NCBI GenBank assembly: GCA_947500005.1
Contig: CANMQJ010000009.1
Location: 124,001-188,000, forward strand
Direction of reading: 5' to 3'
Length of the DNA stretch: 64,000 bases
Source of the DNA: an uncultured Paracoccaceae bacterium
GTDB lineage: Bacteria; Pseudomonadota; Alphaproteobacteria; Rhodobacterales; Rhodobacteraceae
The translations under genes were made by a program, and so were the position numbers. A model generated the notes under the pieces. That model was not told the DNA's origin and did no database searches. It worked only from the letters and a program-made list of their open reading frames with translations. Shown piece by piece: positions 45,866-54,598 of the stretch (position 1 is its first letter; each line of letters starts with the position of its first letter).

Positions 45866-46417
45866 TCAGCGAAAGCGCGGGCCGTGCGCCCAGATGGTCA
45901 GCGAGTGGCGTTCGCCCGCGCTCACCGGGGTCACGCGGTGGAGCAGGAAGCTGGGGAAGAGCGTGGCGCTGCCGCGGGTGCGCGGGGCCTCGATCTCCTG
46001 TGCGGAGGGCATGACCTGGAGCGCGCCGCCCTCGTAACCTTCGGGGTCGCTCAGTTGCACCACCATCGTCAGCTTGCGGCGCGCGGCGACGGGGCCGTCG
46101 CCGATATCGGCATGCCAGGTGAAATGGCCCTGCCGTTCGGCCCCGTAGCGGGCGACCTGCGGGCTTTCCGAGAAATCGGTGAGCGCGAAGTCATAGGCCT
46201 CGCGATTGGCGTGCCGCACGAGGTCGATGATCCGGTCCATGATCCAGCCGGTGCCCTCGACATCGTCGAGCCAGACCAGCTCGGCGCGGCGCAGGTTGTG
46301 ATCGGTGGCCTGGCGGACCAGCCCGGCCTCCTGCGCCTCGGAGCTGCGGGCGAGGACGAGGATCTCGTCGCATTGGGCGGCGGTGAAAGCATCGGGGATG
46401 GTGTGGATTTCAAGCAT
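45866..46417 (-). CDS. 2-oxoglutarate/Fe(II)-dependent oxygenase
   Basis: A 183-aa PKHD-type hydroxylase domain. The iron ligands are the His and Asp of GHFTWHADIGDG (H-x-D) and the histidine of FPSFLLHRVTPV; the following arginine in AGERHSLTIWAHG would bind 2-oxoglutarate. Many such proteins act in iron uptake regulation or hydroxylate proteins; target unknown here. The start at 46417 (MLEIHTIPD) is used; an upstream extension looks non-coding. Confidence 0.85.
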   Translation of the reverse strand: MLEIHTIPDAFTAAQCDEILVLARSSEAQEAGLVRQATDHNLRRAELVWLDDVEGTGWIMDRIIDLVRHANREAYDFALTDFSESPQVARYGAERQGHFTWHADIGDGPVAARRKLTMVVQLSDPEGYEGGALQVMPSAQEIEAPRTRGSATLFPSFLLHRVTPVSAGERHSLTIWAHGPRFR

Positions 46418-46583
46418 CTTGCAGTCCGGTGGCAGGGTCCGCCCTGTTATCACCGGCCCTGCGCCTTTGCCGTACCGGGGGCGACCGCGATGTCGTTTTC
46501 GGGACATGGCGCGGGAGACACCCTCGCCATGGTTTTCAAACTGCCCACTTGATTGGCGCGTTTTCCGCCATAATGTTCAAATC

Positions 46584-46964
46584 ATGGGCGGCTTGAAAAC
46601 ATATCTCGCGACTTTCGGCGTGGGGCTTTCCCTGGCGGGGCAGGTTTCGGCGGGTGAGGATGTGCTGGCGCTTTTCGCGCGCTGTTCGGGCCAGATGTCG
46701 GCCGAGCGTGAGCACGCCTGGCTGATGCAGCGCGATCCCGCGGGGTTCGAGGACGCGCGCGAGAGGTTCCTGTCGCTGGTCGAGGCCGTGGCCGAGGAGG
46801 CGGCGCGGCGCGCGGTGCTGCATGACCGGATCGAGGCCAAGCACCTGCATGCGGCCCTGCTGCGCGAAGCGGATTTCGGGACGGACCCGAAACGCGCCCG
46901 GGCGGCGCAACGCAGGGCGGCCAGCCAGATTCGCCTGTGCCGGTCACTTCTTCTGGACAGTTGA
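46584..46964 (+). CDS. Hypothetical exported protein
   Basis: A 126-aa product with a signal peptide (LATFGVGLSLAGQVSA) and a helical mature part rich in Arg, Ala and Glu, with two cysteines that could form a disulfide. No family recognised. No good ribosome site precedes the ATG at 46584; the TTG at 46593, behind GGGCGG, is an alternative start. It is divergent from the oxygenase. Confidence 0.6.
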   Translation: MGGLKTYLATFGVGLSLAGQVSAGEDVLALFARCSGQMSAEREHAWLMQRDPAGFEDARERFLSLVEAVAEEAARRAVLHDRIEAKHLHAALLREADFGTDPKRARAAQRRAASQIRLCRSLLLDS

Positions 46965-47128
46965 TCCGGCGGGGAGCGTATATTTTGCCCGATTTCCGGG
47001 CAGAGACCCCGATTGAGCCTGTTTCCTGGGCGGATTCGCCGGGCCGGAGGCCGGACGGCCCCGCCGTCCTCGCTGCGCTGCGGCAAACACCCCTAAGCTT
47101 TGGCATGGGCCGCGAGGCTCTGTGAAAC

Positions 47129-47169
47129 GTGCGTCGGTGCCGGCCTAGGAAACCATGACACCAACGCAC
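47129..47169 (+). promoter_or_regulatory. Inverted repeat in the urtA upstream region
   Basis: GTGCGTCGGTG (47129-47139) and CACCAACGCAC (47159-47169) form an 11-base inverted repeat with one mismatch and a 19-base gap, centred about 100 bases before urtA. It could be an operator or a leader hairpin. The rest of 46965-47251 shows nothing else I can name. Confidence 0.45.
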
Positions 47170-47251
47170 TCCGCAATTGATGCGTAGGGGGGGATATGGG
47201 GCGCTTTGCCGCGCCGTGCAACGCCCCGCGCGACGCGCAAAGGATGAAGCG

Positions 47252-48535
47252 ATGTCAAAGACACTTCTGGGAACCACTGCCGCCGTTCTTCTTGCCACCG
47301 TGCTGCCTGCCGCGGCGCAGGACGTGACCTGCCCGATCAAGGTGGGCGTGCTGCATTCGCTGTCGGGGACGATGGCGATTTCGGAGACGACGCTGAAGGA
47401 CACGATGGAGATGCTGATCGAGCAGCAGAACGAGAAGGGTGGCGTTCTGGGCTGCGAGCTGGAGGCCGTGGTGGTCGATCCGGCCTCGGACTGGCCGCTT
47501 TTCGCGGAGAAGGCGCGCGAGTTGCTGACCGTGCACGAGGTCGACGTGATCTTCGGCAACTGGACCTCTGTCAGCCGCAAGTCGGTCCTGCCGGTGATCG
47601 AGGAACTCAACGGCCTGCTGTTCTATCCCGTCCAGTACGAGGGCGAGGAAAGCTCGAAGAACGTGTTCTATACCGGCGCCGCGCCGAACCAGCAGGCGAT
47701 CCCGGCCACGGATTATTTCCTCGAGGAGCTGGGGGTCGAGAAATTCGCGCTGCTGGGAACCGACTATGTCTATCCGCGCACGACCAACAACATCCTTGAA
47801 AGCTATCTGAAGTCGAAGGGCATCGCCGAGGAGGACATCTTCGTCAACTACACGCCCTTCGGCCATTCCGACTGGTCCAAGATCGTGGCCGACGTGGTGG
47901 CGCTGGGCGCGGATGGCAAGAAGGTCGGCGTGATCTCGACCATCAATGGCGACGCCAATGTGGGCTTTTACAAGGAACTGGCGGCGGCGGGCATCTCGGC
48001 CGACGACATTCCGGTGGTGGCCTTCTCGGTCGGGGAAGAGGAGCTTTCGGGTCTCGACACGACCAACCTTGTGGGGCACCTGGCGGCGTGGAACTATTTC
48101 CAGTCGGCCGACACGGATGCCAATGCCGAATGGGTCGCCGCGTGGAAGGCCCGGATGGGCGAGGACCGGGTGACCAACGACCCGATGGAGGCGCATTACA
48201 TCGGCTTCAACATGTGGGTGAACGCGGCCGAGGCGGCCGGCACCACCGACGTGGACGCGGTGCGGACCGCGATGTACGGGCAGGAGTTTCCGAACCTGAC
48301 CGGCGGCATGGCGGTGATGCTGCCCAACCATCACCTGGCCAAGCCGGTGCTGATCGGCGAGATCCAGGATGACGGGCAGTTCGACATCATCAGCCAGACC
48401 GAGGAAGTGCCGGGCGACGCCTGGACCGACTTCCTGCCGGAATCGGCGGTTCTCAAGTCCGATTGGAAGGATCTGGGCTGCGGGATGTACAACACCGAGA
48501 CCGAAAGCTGCGTGCAGATCAAGTCGAACTACTGA
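47252..48535 (+). CDS. urtA: Urea ABC transporter substrate-binding protein
   Basis: A 427-aa periplasmic protein with signal peptide (LPAAAQ). The mature part begins KVGVLHSLSGTMAISE and has IFGNWTSVSRKSVLPVIE and FYPVQYEGEESSKNVFYTGA, segments diagnostic for UrtA among branched-chain-type binding proteins. It binds urea or short amides outside the inner membrane. It heads urtABCDE. A strong hairpin follows it, likely giving more UrtA than permease. Confidence 0.95.
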   Translation: MSKTLLGTTAAVLLATVLPAAAQDVTCPIKVGVLHSLSGTMAISETTLKDTMEMLIEQQNEKGGVLGCELEAVVVDPASDWPLFAEKARELLTVHEVDVIFGNWTSVSRKSVLPVIEELNGLLFYPVQYEGEESSKNVFYTGAAPNQQAIPATDYFLEELGVEKFALLGTDYVYPRTTNNILESYLKSKGIAEEDIFVNYTPFGHSDWSKIVADVVALGADGKKVGVISTINGDANVGFYKELAAAGISADDIPVVAFSVGEEELSGLDTTNLVGHLAAWNYFQSADTDANAEWVAAWKARMGEDRVTNDPMEAHYIGFNMWVNAAEAAGTTDVDAVRTAMYGQEFPNLTGGMAVMLPNHHLAKPVLIGEIQDDGQFDIISQTEEVPGDAWTDFLPESAVLKSDWKDLGCGMYNTETESCVQIKSNY

Positions 48536-48544
48536 CCTGGCTGC

Positions 48545-48571
48545 GGCAGGGGGCGGCACACGCCCCCTGCC
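48545..48571 (+). terminator. Strong intercistronic hairpin between urtA and urtB
   Basis: A perfect 11-bp stem (GGCAGGGGGCG at 48545-48555, CGCCCCCTGCC at 48561-48571) with loop GCACA. No T-run follows, so it probably protects or attenuates rather than fully stops transcription, uncoupling urtA level from the rest. Confidence 0.7.
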
Positions 48572-48587
48572 CTTCGAGAGGACGAGC

Positions 48588-50555
48588 ATGTCACGACATT
48601 TTCTGGCGATCTGCCTGCTGGCCACCCTGCTTGGCGGGGCCCTGCCGGCGCTGGCGCAGGATGCCGATGCGCCCATCCAGACCCTCTTGCAGGAGCATGG
48701 CGAGGCGATCGCCGAAAGCTCGCGCCGGACCATCGGGCCGGCCATCGACGCGCTGACCGACAGCGGCCTGCCCGCCGCCCAGCGCGTGCTGGAAAGATGG
48801 CAGGCCAAGGAGATGTGGCGGAACGAGGAGACGGGCCTGTTCGTTTTTGCCGAGGAGATCGACCGCGACACGTTGCGGATCTTCGATGTCGCCGGCGAGG
48901 CCGAGATCGGCGTGGTGCCCGATGACGGCTACGATCAGCTGAAACCCAATAGCGGCATACGCGGCATGATCGGCGCGGCGCTGGTGCGGTTCCAGCTGAC
49001 CGATCCCGACCCGGCGGTGCGGGCCACGGCGCTGGAGGCCATCGGGCGCGATCCCGAGGCGGCGCATCTGAACACGCTGCGCAAGGCGCTGGCGGACGAA
49101 CCGGACGCGGCGCTGGCCGAACGGATGGCCCGGCAGGAGCGGCTGCTGACGATCCAGTACGGCGAGAGCGAGGCCGAGCGGATCGAGGCCATCGAGCATT
49201 TCGCGGGCGATCTGGGCGTCGATGTGCGCGCGGCGCTGAACCCGCTGATCGCCACGCGGCTGGAGGTGGCCGAGACCGTGCCCGAGGGGCCGGAGGTGGC
49301 ACGCGTCCTCGAACCCGGGAGCGAGGCGTTGTCGCGCGAGGCGGCCCATGCGCTGCTGGTCGATGAGGGGCTGTCGGCCCCGCCCCTGTCGCGCGACCGC
49401 AAGCGCGACGTGCTGGTCGCCAACATAGAGGGCGGCATGGTGGGCGGAATCGAGGTCGCGTCCCTTTCCACCGACGCGGCGCGCGACACGGCCTATGCCG
49501 CGCTGGTGGCGCAGGGTGTGGCGCAGCCGGCGGCAACCGAGCAGGAGATCGATGCGGCGCTGGACGCGCATGTGTTCTTCGAGCGCTATATCGGCGCGCC
49601 GCCTGCGGTGGCGGCGGCAGCGGCGGCGGTTCTCACCGGCATCGAGAACAGCGTCATGGTCAACCAGGCGGCGGACCTTGTGCTGGACGCGATCTCGCTG
49701 GGCTCGATCTATTTCCTGGCGGCGATCGGGCTTGCCATCACCTTCGGCGTGATGGGCGTGATCAACATGGCGCATGGCGAGTTCATCATGATGGGCGCCT
49801 ATACCGGCTTCGTGGTGCAGCAATTCGTGCCGGATCACACGGTCTCGATCCTGCTGGCGATCCCGCTGGCATTCGCGGTGACATTCGCCGCGGGCGTCGC
49901 GATGGAGCGGCTGGTGATCCGCTGGCTTTATCATCGTCCGCTTGAGACGCTGCTGGCGACCTTCGGTGTCTCGATCGCGCTGCAACAGCTGGCCAAGAAC
50001 ATATTCGGCACGCAGGCACGCCCGCTGACGGCGCCGGGCTGGCTGGACGGGTCGCTGGTTTTCAACGACATCGTCTCGATCAGCTATATCCGTATCGCGA
50101 TCTTCGTGCTGGCGCTGCTGTTCCTCGCGGTGTTCCTGCTGGTGATGAACCGCACCCGGCTGGGGCTCGAGGTGCGGGCGGTGACGCAGAACCCGGCGAT
50201 GGCGGGGTCGATGGGGATCAACCCGGACCGGATCAACATGCTGACCTTCGGCTTCGGCTCGGGCATCGCGGGCATCGCGGGTGTGGCCATCGGGCTTTAT
50301 GCCAAGGTCACGTCCGAGATGGGATCGGATTATATCGTCCAGAGCTTCATGACCGTGGTCGTGGGCGGCGTCGGAAATATCTGGGGCACGCTCCTGGGCG
50401 CGGGCATGATCGGCGGATTGCAGAAGATGATCGAGTGGCTGAACCCCTCGAACACGCTGGCGGCGCAGACCTACATGATCCTTTTCATCATCCTGTTCAT
50501 CCAGTTCCGGCCGCGCGGGATCATCGCGCTCAAGGGTCGGGCGGCGGAGGCGTGA
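48588..50555 (+). CDS. urtB: Urea ABC transporter permease UrtB with periplasmic N-domain
   Basis: A 655-aa protein. A signal peptide (LLATLLGGALPALAQ) leads into about 330 residues of helical repeats (HEAT-like: VRATALEAIGRDPEAAHLNT), then the LivH-type permease from about residue 360 (LDAISLGSIYFLAAIGLAIT, INMAHGEFIMMGAY). The fused periplasmic part is usual for proteobacterial UrtB; it may contact UrtA. GAGAGGA lies 6 bases before the ATG. Confidence 0.93.
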   Translation: MSRHFLAICLLATLLGGALPALAQDADAPIQTLLQEHGEAIAESSRRTIGPAIDALTDSGLPAAQRVLERWQAKEMWRNEETGLFVFAEEIDRDTLRIFDVAGEAEIGVVPDDGYDQLKPNSGIRGMIGAALVRFQLTDPDPAVRATALEAIGRDPEAAHLNTLRKALADEPDAALAERMARQERLLTIQYGESEAERIEAIEHFAGDLGVDVRAALNPLIATRLEVAETVPEGPEVARVLEPGSEALSREAAHALLVDEGLSAPPLSRDRKRDVLVANIEGGMVGGIEVASLSTDAARDTAYAALVAQGVAQPAATEQEIDAALDAHVFFERYIGAPPAVAAAAAAVLTGIENSVMVNQAADLVLDAISLGSIYFLAAIGLAITFGVMGVINMAHGEFIMMGAYTGFVVQQFVPDHTVSILLAIPLAFAVTFAAGVAMERLVIRWLYHRPLETLLATFGVSIALQQLAKNIFGTQARPLTAPGWLDGSLVFNDIVSISYIRIAIFVLALLFLAVFLLVMNRTRLGLEVRAVTQNPAMAGSMGINPDRINMLTFGFGSGIAGIAGVAIGLYAKVTSEMGSDYIVQSFMTVVVGGVGNIWGTLLGAGMIGGLQKMIEWLNPSNTLAAQTYMILFIILFIQFRPRGIIALKGRAAEA

Positions 50556-50556
50556 C

Positions 50557-51816
50557 ATGAGCGATATCGCCCTCTCCCCCGGCACCCGCCGCCCGCTTGT
50601 GGCCCGTTACCCGGCGCTGGCGGTCTTCATGATCGTGCTCGCGCTTTTCACCATCGGCGTGACGATCCTGTCGGAGGGGTTCGGGATCGGCGTGATCTCG
50701 ACCAGTTTCGTCAAGACGCTGGGCAAGACGCTGTGCCTGTGTCTTGTCGCGCTGGCGATGGACCTGGTCTGGGGCTATTGCGGGATCCTGTCGCTGGGCC
50801 ACATGGCGTTTTTCGGGATCGGTGGGTACGCCATCGGCATGTGGCTGATGTATGCCCGAACCGAGATCATCGTGACCGAGAGCCTGGCCGCGGCCCCGTT
50901 GCCACCCACGCCGCAGGAGATCTCGGACGGGATCGCGGCACAAATCTTCGGCGTGGTCGGCGCGTCGGAGTTTCCGCCGATCTGGGCCGTTGCGCATTCG
51001 CTGCCGCTGCAATTGCTGGCCGCCGTTCTGGTGCCGGGGCTGATCGCGCTGGTCTTTGGCTGGCTGGCCTTCCGCAGCCGGGTGACGGGGGTCTACCTGT
51101 CGATCCTGACGCAGGCGATGACGTTGGCGCTGGCGCTCTATCTCTTCCAGAACGACAGCGGGCTGCGGGGCAATAACGGGCTGTCGGGTTTGCAGAACCT
51201 GCCGGGCCTTGACCATGTGGCGCAATCGACTGTGTCGCTGTGGTTCTTCTGGGCCTCGGCGCTGGCGCTGGCATTGGGCTACCTGCTGTGCACCTGGATC
51301 GTGTCGGGCAAGTTCGGATCGGTCATCCGGGCCATCCGCGACGACGAGGCGCGCGTGCGTTTCCTGGGCTACCCGGTGGAGGCCTACAAGCTGTTCGTCT
51401 TTACCGTGACGGCGGTGATCGCGGCCATCGGCGGCGTGCTCTACTACCCGCAGGCGGGCATCGTGAACCCGGCCGAGATCGCGCCCATCGCCTCGATCTA
51501 CCTGGCGGTCTGGGTAGCCATCGGCGGGCGGGGGCGGCTTTACGGGGCCGTCATCGGCGCGGCGCTGGTCTCGCTTCTGTCGACCTGGTTCACCGGCGGG
51601 CAGGCGCCCGATATCGACCTTGGCTTCTACACGATCCGGTGGGTGGACTGGTGGACCATCGCGCTGGGGCTGTCCTTTGTCGCGGTGACGCTGTTCGCCC
51701 CCAAGGGGATCGGTGGGCTTGTCGACCTGGTGACGGAGAGGAAATCGCCGCAGCGGCACGGGGCCGACCTGGGCCCCGATCCGGGCGCGTTGCGCGAAAA
51801 GGAGGCGGATGAATGA
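50557..51816 (+). CDS. urtC: Urea ABC transporter permease
   Basis: A 419-aa LivM-type permease with about ten helices; LVWGYCGILSLGHMAFFGIG and the cytoplasmic loop VIRAIRDDEARVRFLGY that docks the ATPase are conserved. An insertion of about 50 residues near residue 110 (EIIVTESLAAAPLP onward) is typical of UrtC. It starts one base after the urtB stop and overlaps urtD by ATGA. Confidence 0.94.
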   Translation: MSDIALSPGTRRPLVARYPALAVFMIVLALFTIGVTILSEGFGIGVISTSFVKTLGKTLCLCLVALAMDLVWGYCGILSLGHMAFFGIGGYAIGMWLMYARTEIIVTESLAAAPLPPTPQEISDGIAAQIFGVVGASEFPPIWAVAHSLPLQLLAAVLVPGLIALVFGWLAFRSRVTGVYLSILTQAMTLALALYLFQNDSGLRGNNGLSGLQNLPGLDHVAQSTVSLWFFWASALALALGYLLCTWIVSGKFGSVIRAIRDDEARVRFLGYPVEAYKLFVFTVTAVIAAIGGVLYYPQAGIVNPAEIAPIASIYLAVWVAIGGRGRLYGAVIGAALVSLLSTWFTGGQAPDIDLGFYTIRWVDWWTIALGLSFVAVTLFAPKGIGGLVDLVTERKSPQRHGADLGPDPGALREKEADE

Positions 51817-52553
51817 GCACGCTGCTGGAAGTTTCCGGCGTCTCGGTCTCGTTCGACGGGTTCAGGGCGATCAACAACCTGACCTTTCAGATCGGCCCCG
51901 CCGAGATGCGGGCCGTGATCGGGCCGAACGGGGCGGGCAAGACGACCTTCATGGACATCGTCACCGGCAAGACGCGGCCCGACAAGGGGCGCGTTCTGTG
52001 GGGCGAGAAATCGCAATCGCTGCTCAAGATGAGCGAAAGCCAGATCGCGCAGGCGGGGATAGGGCGCAAGTTCCAGCGCCCCACCGTGTTCGAGGACCAG
52101 ACCGTGGCCGAGAACCTGATGCTGGCGCTGAAGAAGGCGCGCGGCCCGCTTTCGGTGCTGCGGTTCCGCGCCGCGAAAGAGGATCGCGAGAAGGTGGGCG
52201 CGCTGGCCGAGGAGATCGGCCTGGCCGTGGCCCTGTCGCGCAAGGCGGGCGAGTTGAGCCACGGGCAGAAACAGTGGCTGGAGATCGGGATGCTGCTGGC
52301 GCAGGAGCCGCGCCTGCTGCTGGTGGACGAACCGGCGGCGGGCATGACGCCGGCCGAGCGCGAGCACACCACCGCGATCCTGGTCGAGGCGGCCAGGACC
52401 CGCGCCGTGGTGGTGGTGGAGCATGACATGGAATTCGTGCGGCGGCTGGATTGCCGGGTGACGGTGCTGCACGAGGGATCGGTGCTGGCCGAGGGCTCGC
52501 TGGATTTCGTGACGTCGAACGAGCGGGTGATCGAGGTGTATCTTGGGCGATAG
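51813..52553 (+). CDS. urtD: Urea ABC transporter ATP-binding protein
   Basis: A 246-aa ATPase: Walker A GPNGAGKTT, signature LSHGQKQWLEIG (LSGGQ variant with H for G), Walker B LLLVDEPAAGM and the switch histidine in VVVVEHDMEF. It is the LivG-like partner of UrtE. The signature LSHGQ is characteristic of UrtD. It overlaps both neighbours, so it is translationally coupled. Confidence 0.95.
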   Translation: MSTLLEVSGVSVSFDGFRAINNLTFQIGPAEMRAVIGPNGAGKTTFMDIVTGKTRPDKGRVLWGEKSQSLLKMSESQIAQAGIGRKFQRPTVFEDQTVAENLMLALKKARGPLSVLRFRAAKEDREKVGALAEEIGLAVALSRKAGELSHGQKQWLEIGMLLAQEPRLLLVDEPAAGMTPAEREHTTAILVEAARTRAVVVVEHDMEFVRRLDCRVTVLHEGSVLAEGSLDFVTSNERVIEVYLGR

Positions 52554-53250
52554 CGTTCTTTCCGTGGCGGGGCTGACCCTGCATTACGGCGGCAGCCAGA
52601 TCCTGCACGGGGTCGACTTGGAGGCCGCGCAGGGCGAGGTGACCTGCGTGATGGGCACCAATGGCGTGGGCAAGACCAGCCTGCTCAAGGCCATATCGGG
52701 GCGCCATCCGCGCAGCGGCGGTGCCTACCGACTGGTGGGTGCGGAGATCGGCCGCGCCAGCGCCCATGCGCTTGCGCGCAAGGGGGTGGCCTATGTCCCG
52801 CAGGGGCGCGAGATCTTTCCCTTCCTGACGGTGAAGGAGAACCTGGAGACCGGCTTTGCCTGCCTGCCGCGCGAAGAACGGCGGGTGCCCGAGGAGATCT
52901 TTGACCTGTTCCCGATCCTCGCCGATTTCCTCGACCGGCGCGGCGGCGACCTGTCGGGCGGGCAACAGCAGCAGCTGGCCATCGCGCGGGCGCTGGTGAC
53001 GCGGCCGCGGCTGTTGCTGCTGGACGAGCCCACCGAGGGGATCCAGCCCAACATCATCACCCAGATCGGCGAGGTGATCGGCAAGCTGCGCGCCGAGGGG
53101 CGCATGGCGATCATCCTGGTGGAGCAGTATCTCGACTTCGCCCATGCCCTGGGCGACCGCTTCGTCGTGATGGAGCGCGGCGCGGTCAAGCTGGCCGCGC
53201 GCGCAGGCGAGATCGGACGAGAGACCCTGTTCGAGAGCATGCGCGTCTGA
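52543..53250 (+). CDS. urtE: Urea ABC transporter ATP-binding protein
   Basis: A 235-aa LivF-like ATPase: Walker A GTNGVGKTSLL, signature LSGGQQQQLAIARAL, Walker B LLLLDEPTEGIQPNII. The TEGIQPNII stretch fits UrtE. It is read from a TTG at 52543, overlapping urtD by 11 bases. No urease genes follow; the TRAP operon begins 162 bases on. Confidence 0.95.
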   Translation: MGDSVLSVAGLTLHYGGSQILHGVDLEAAQGEVTCVMGTNGVGKTSLLKAISGRHPRSGGAYRLVGAEIGRASAHALARKGVAYVPQGREIFPFLTVKENLETGFACLPREERRVPEEIFDLFPILADFLDRRGGDLSGGQQQQLAIARALVTRPRLLLLDEPTEGIQPNIITQIGEVIGKLRAEGRMAIILVEQYLDFAHALGDRFVVMERGAVKLAARAGEIGRETLFESMRV

Positions 53251-53412
53251 GCCGGGGCCGCGGGCACCGGGTGACGCAAGGGGAAGCAAATCGCGCCAAT
53301 CGGCAAGATTTTCTTACCAATTCAAAGATGACGCGTTAGTATCCCCGTGTCGGGGCGTTGGAGGCGCCTGCGGCAATGCCCGTCTCAAGGGCAGAAAAAG
53401 GGAGGAAATTCA

Positions 53413-54513
53413 ATGACCAAGACGTTCACGACTCGTCGTGGTGCGATGCGCGCCTTTGCCGGGGCGGGCGCGGCGGCGCTGGCCGCCCCTCATATCGCCA
53501 CGGCACAGGGACAGACGACCACCTGGAAGATCCAGACCAGCTGGCCCGGCGGGGCCGGGCTTCAGGTCTTCAAGGACTGGTGCGCGACGATCGAGGAAAA
53601 GACGGGCGGCGAGCTGGCCTTTCAGCCTTTCGGCGCCAATGACGTGGTGGGCGATTTCCAGCTTTACGACGCGGTGAAGAATGGCGTGCTGGAGGCGGTC
53701 AACCCCTTCACAATCTACGCGCAGGGGATCATCCCGGCGGCCACCTTCCTGACCTCGATCCCGCTGGGCCTGCGCAACCCGCACGAGTTCGACGTTTTCT
53801 ATTACGGGCTGGGCGGCATCGACATCGCGCGCGAACTGTATGCCGCGCAGGGTCTGTATTTCGTGGGGCCTGTGCATCACGGGCCGAACATCATCCATTC
53901 CAAGGTGCCGATCCGGTCCATCGACGATTTCGCGGGCCGCAAGATGCGCCTGCCGGGCGGCATGGTGGCCGAGGTGTTCAACGCCATTGGCGCCGAGACG
54001 ACGGTTCTGCCGGGCTCCGAGATTTTCCCGGCGCTGGAGAAGGGCACGATCGACGTGGCCGACTACGTCGGGCCGGCAGTGAACTATGCGCTCGGCTTCA
54101 GCCAGGTGACCGATTACATCGTGATGGGCCCTCCGGGCTTCATGTCGCTGTACCAGCCGGTGGACATCATGGACATCACCGTGGGCCAGGCCGCCTGGGA
54201 CGCGCTGAGCCCGCAGATGAAGCAGTTCGTCGAGATGGAAACGCATGTCTATTCCGACATGCACCATGCGGCGATCCAGGCCGCCGACCAGGAGGCCTGG
54301 TCAAAGTTCGAGGCCGACGGCACCGAGGTCACGCGCCTGACGCAGGACGACGTGGAGCTGATGACCGAGGTCGCCGTGCCGATCTGGTTCGACTACGCCA
54401 ACCGCGACCCGCAGGCCGCGCGCGTGTTCAAGATCCAGCTCGACTACATGCAGTCCGGATCGCTGGGCTATGTCGATCCGTCGCTGACCCAGGGGCTGGA
54501 ACTGAAACTCTGA
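53413..54513 (+). CDS. TRAP transporter substrate-binding protein (DctP family)
   Basis: A 366-aa binding protein. The N-terminus TTRRGAMRAFAGAGAAAL, then AQG, looks like a Tat signal (twin Arg before a hydrophobic stretch), so it may be exported folded. The KMRLPGGMVAEVF segment carries the arginine that usually binds the carboxylate of the substrate; the closest resemblance I see is to 2-oxo-acid-type binding proteins such as TakP. A GGAGGA ribosome site lies about 8 bases before the ATG. It heads the TRAP operon. Confidence 0.92.
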   Translation: MTKTFTTRRGAMRAFAGAGAAALAAPHIATAQGQTTTWKIQTSWPGGAGLQVFKDWCATIEEKTGGELAFQPFGANDVVGDFQLYDAVKNGVLEAVNPFTIYAQGIIPAATFLTSIPLGLRNPHEFDVFYYGLGGIDIARELYAAQGLYFVGPVHHGPNIIHSKVPIRSIDDFAGRKMRLPGGMVAEVFNAIGAETTVLPGSEIFPALEKGTIDVADYVGPAVNYALGFSQVTDYIVMGPPGFMSLYQPVDIMDITVGQAAWDALSPQMKQFVEMETHVYSDMHHAAIQAADQEAWSKFEADGTEVTRLTQDDVELMTEVAVPIWFDYANRDPQAARVFKIQLDYMQSGSLGYVDPSLTQGLELKL

Positions 54514-54534
54514 GCATCGGCCAGACAAGACCGC

Positions 54535-54565
54535 ACCGCCCGGCGCCCCGCGTGGCCCGGGCGGT
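54535..54565 (+). terminator. Intercistronic hairpin between dctP and dctQ
   Basis: ACCGCCCGG (54535-54543) and CCGGGCGGT (54557-54565) form a perfect 9-bp stem with a 13-base loop and no T-run. As after urtA, it follows the binding-protein gene and precedes the permease genes, which fits stabilisation of the binding-protein mRNA. Confidence 0.6.
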
Positions 54566-54598
54566 TGCCTTGAACGACACTCACAAACGAAGGACCGC

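Noticed and set aside
53280..53345. An AT-rich spot with GGCAAGA and TCTTACC before the TRAP operon as an operator
   Set aside because: The inverted repeat is short and imperfect; it could simply be promoter sequence, so no feature is claimed.
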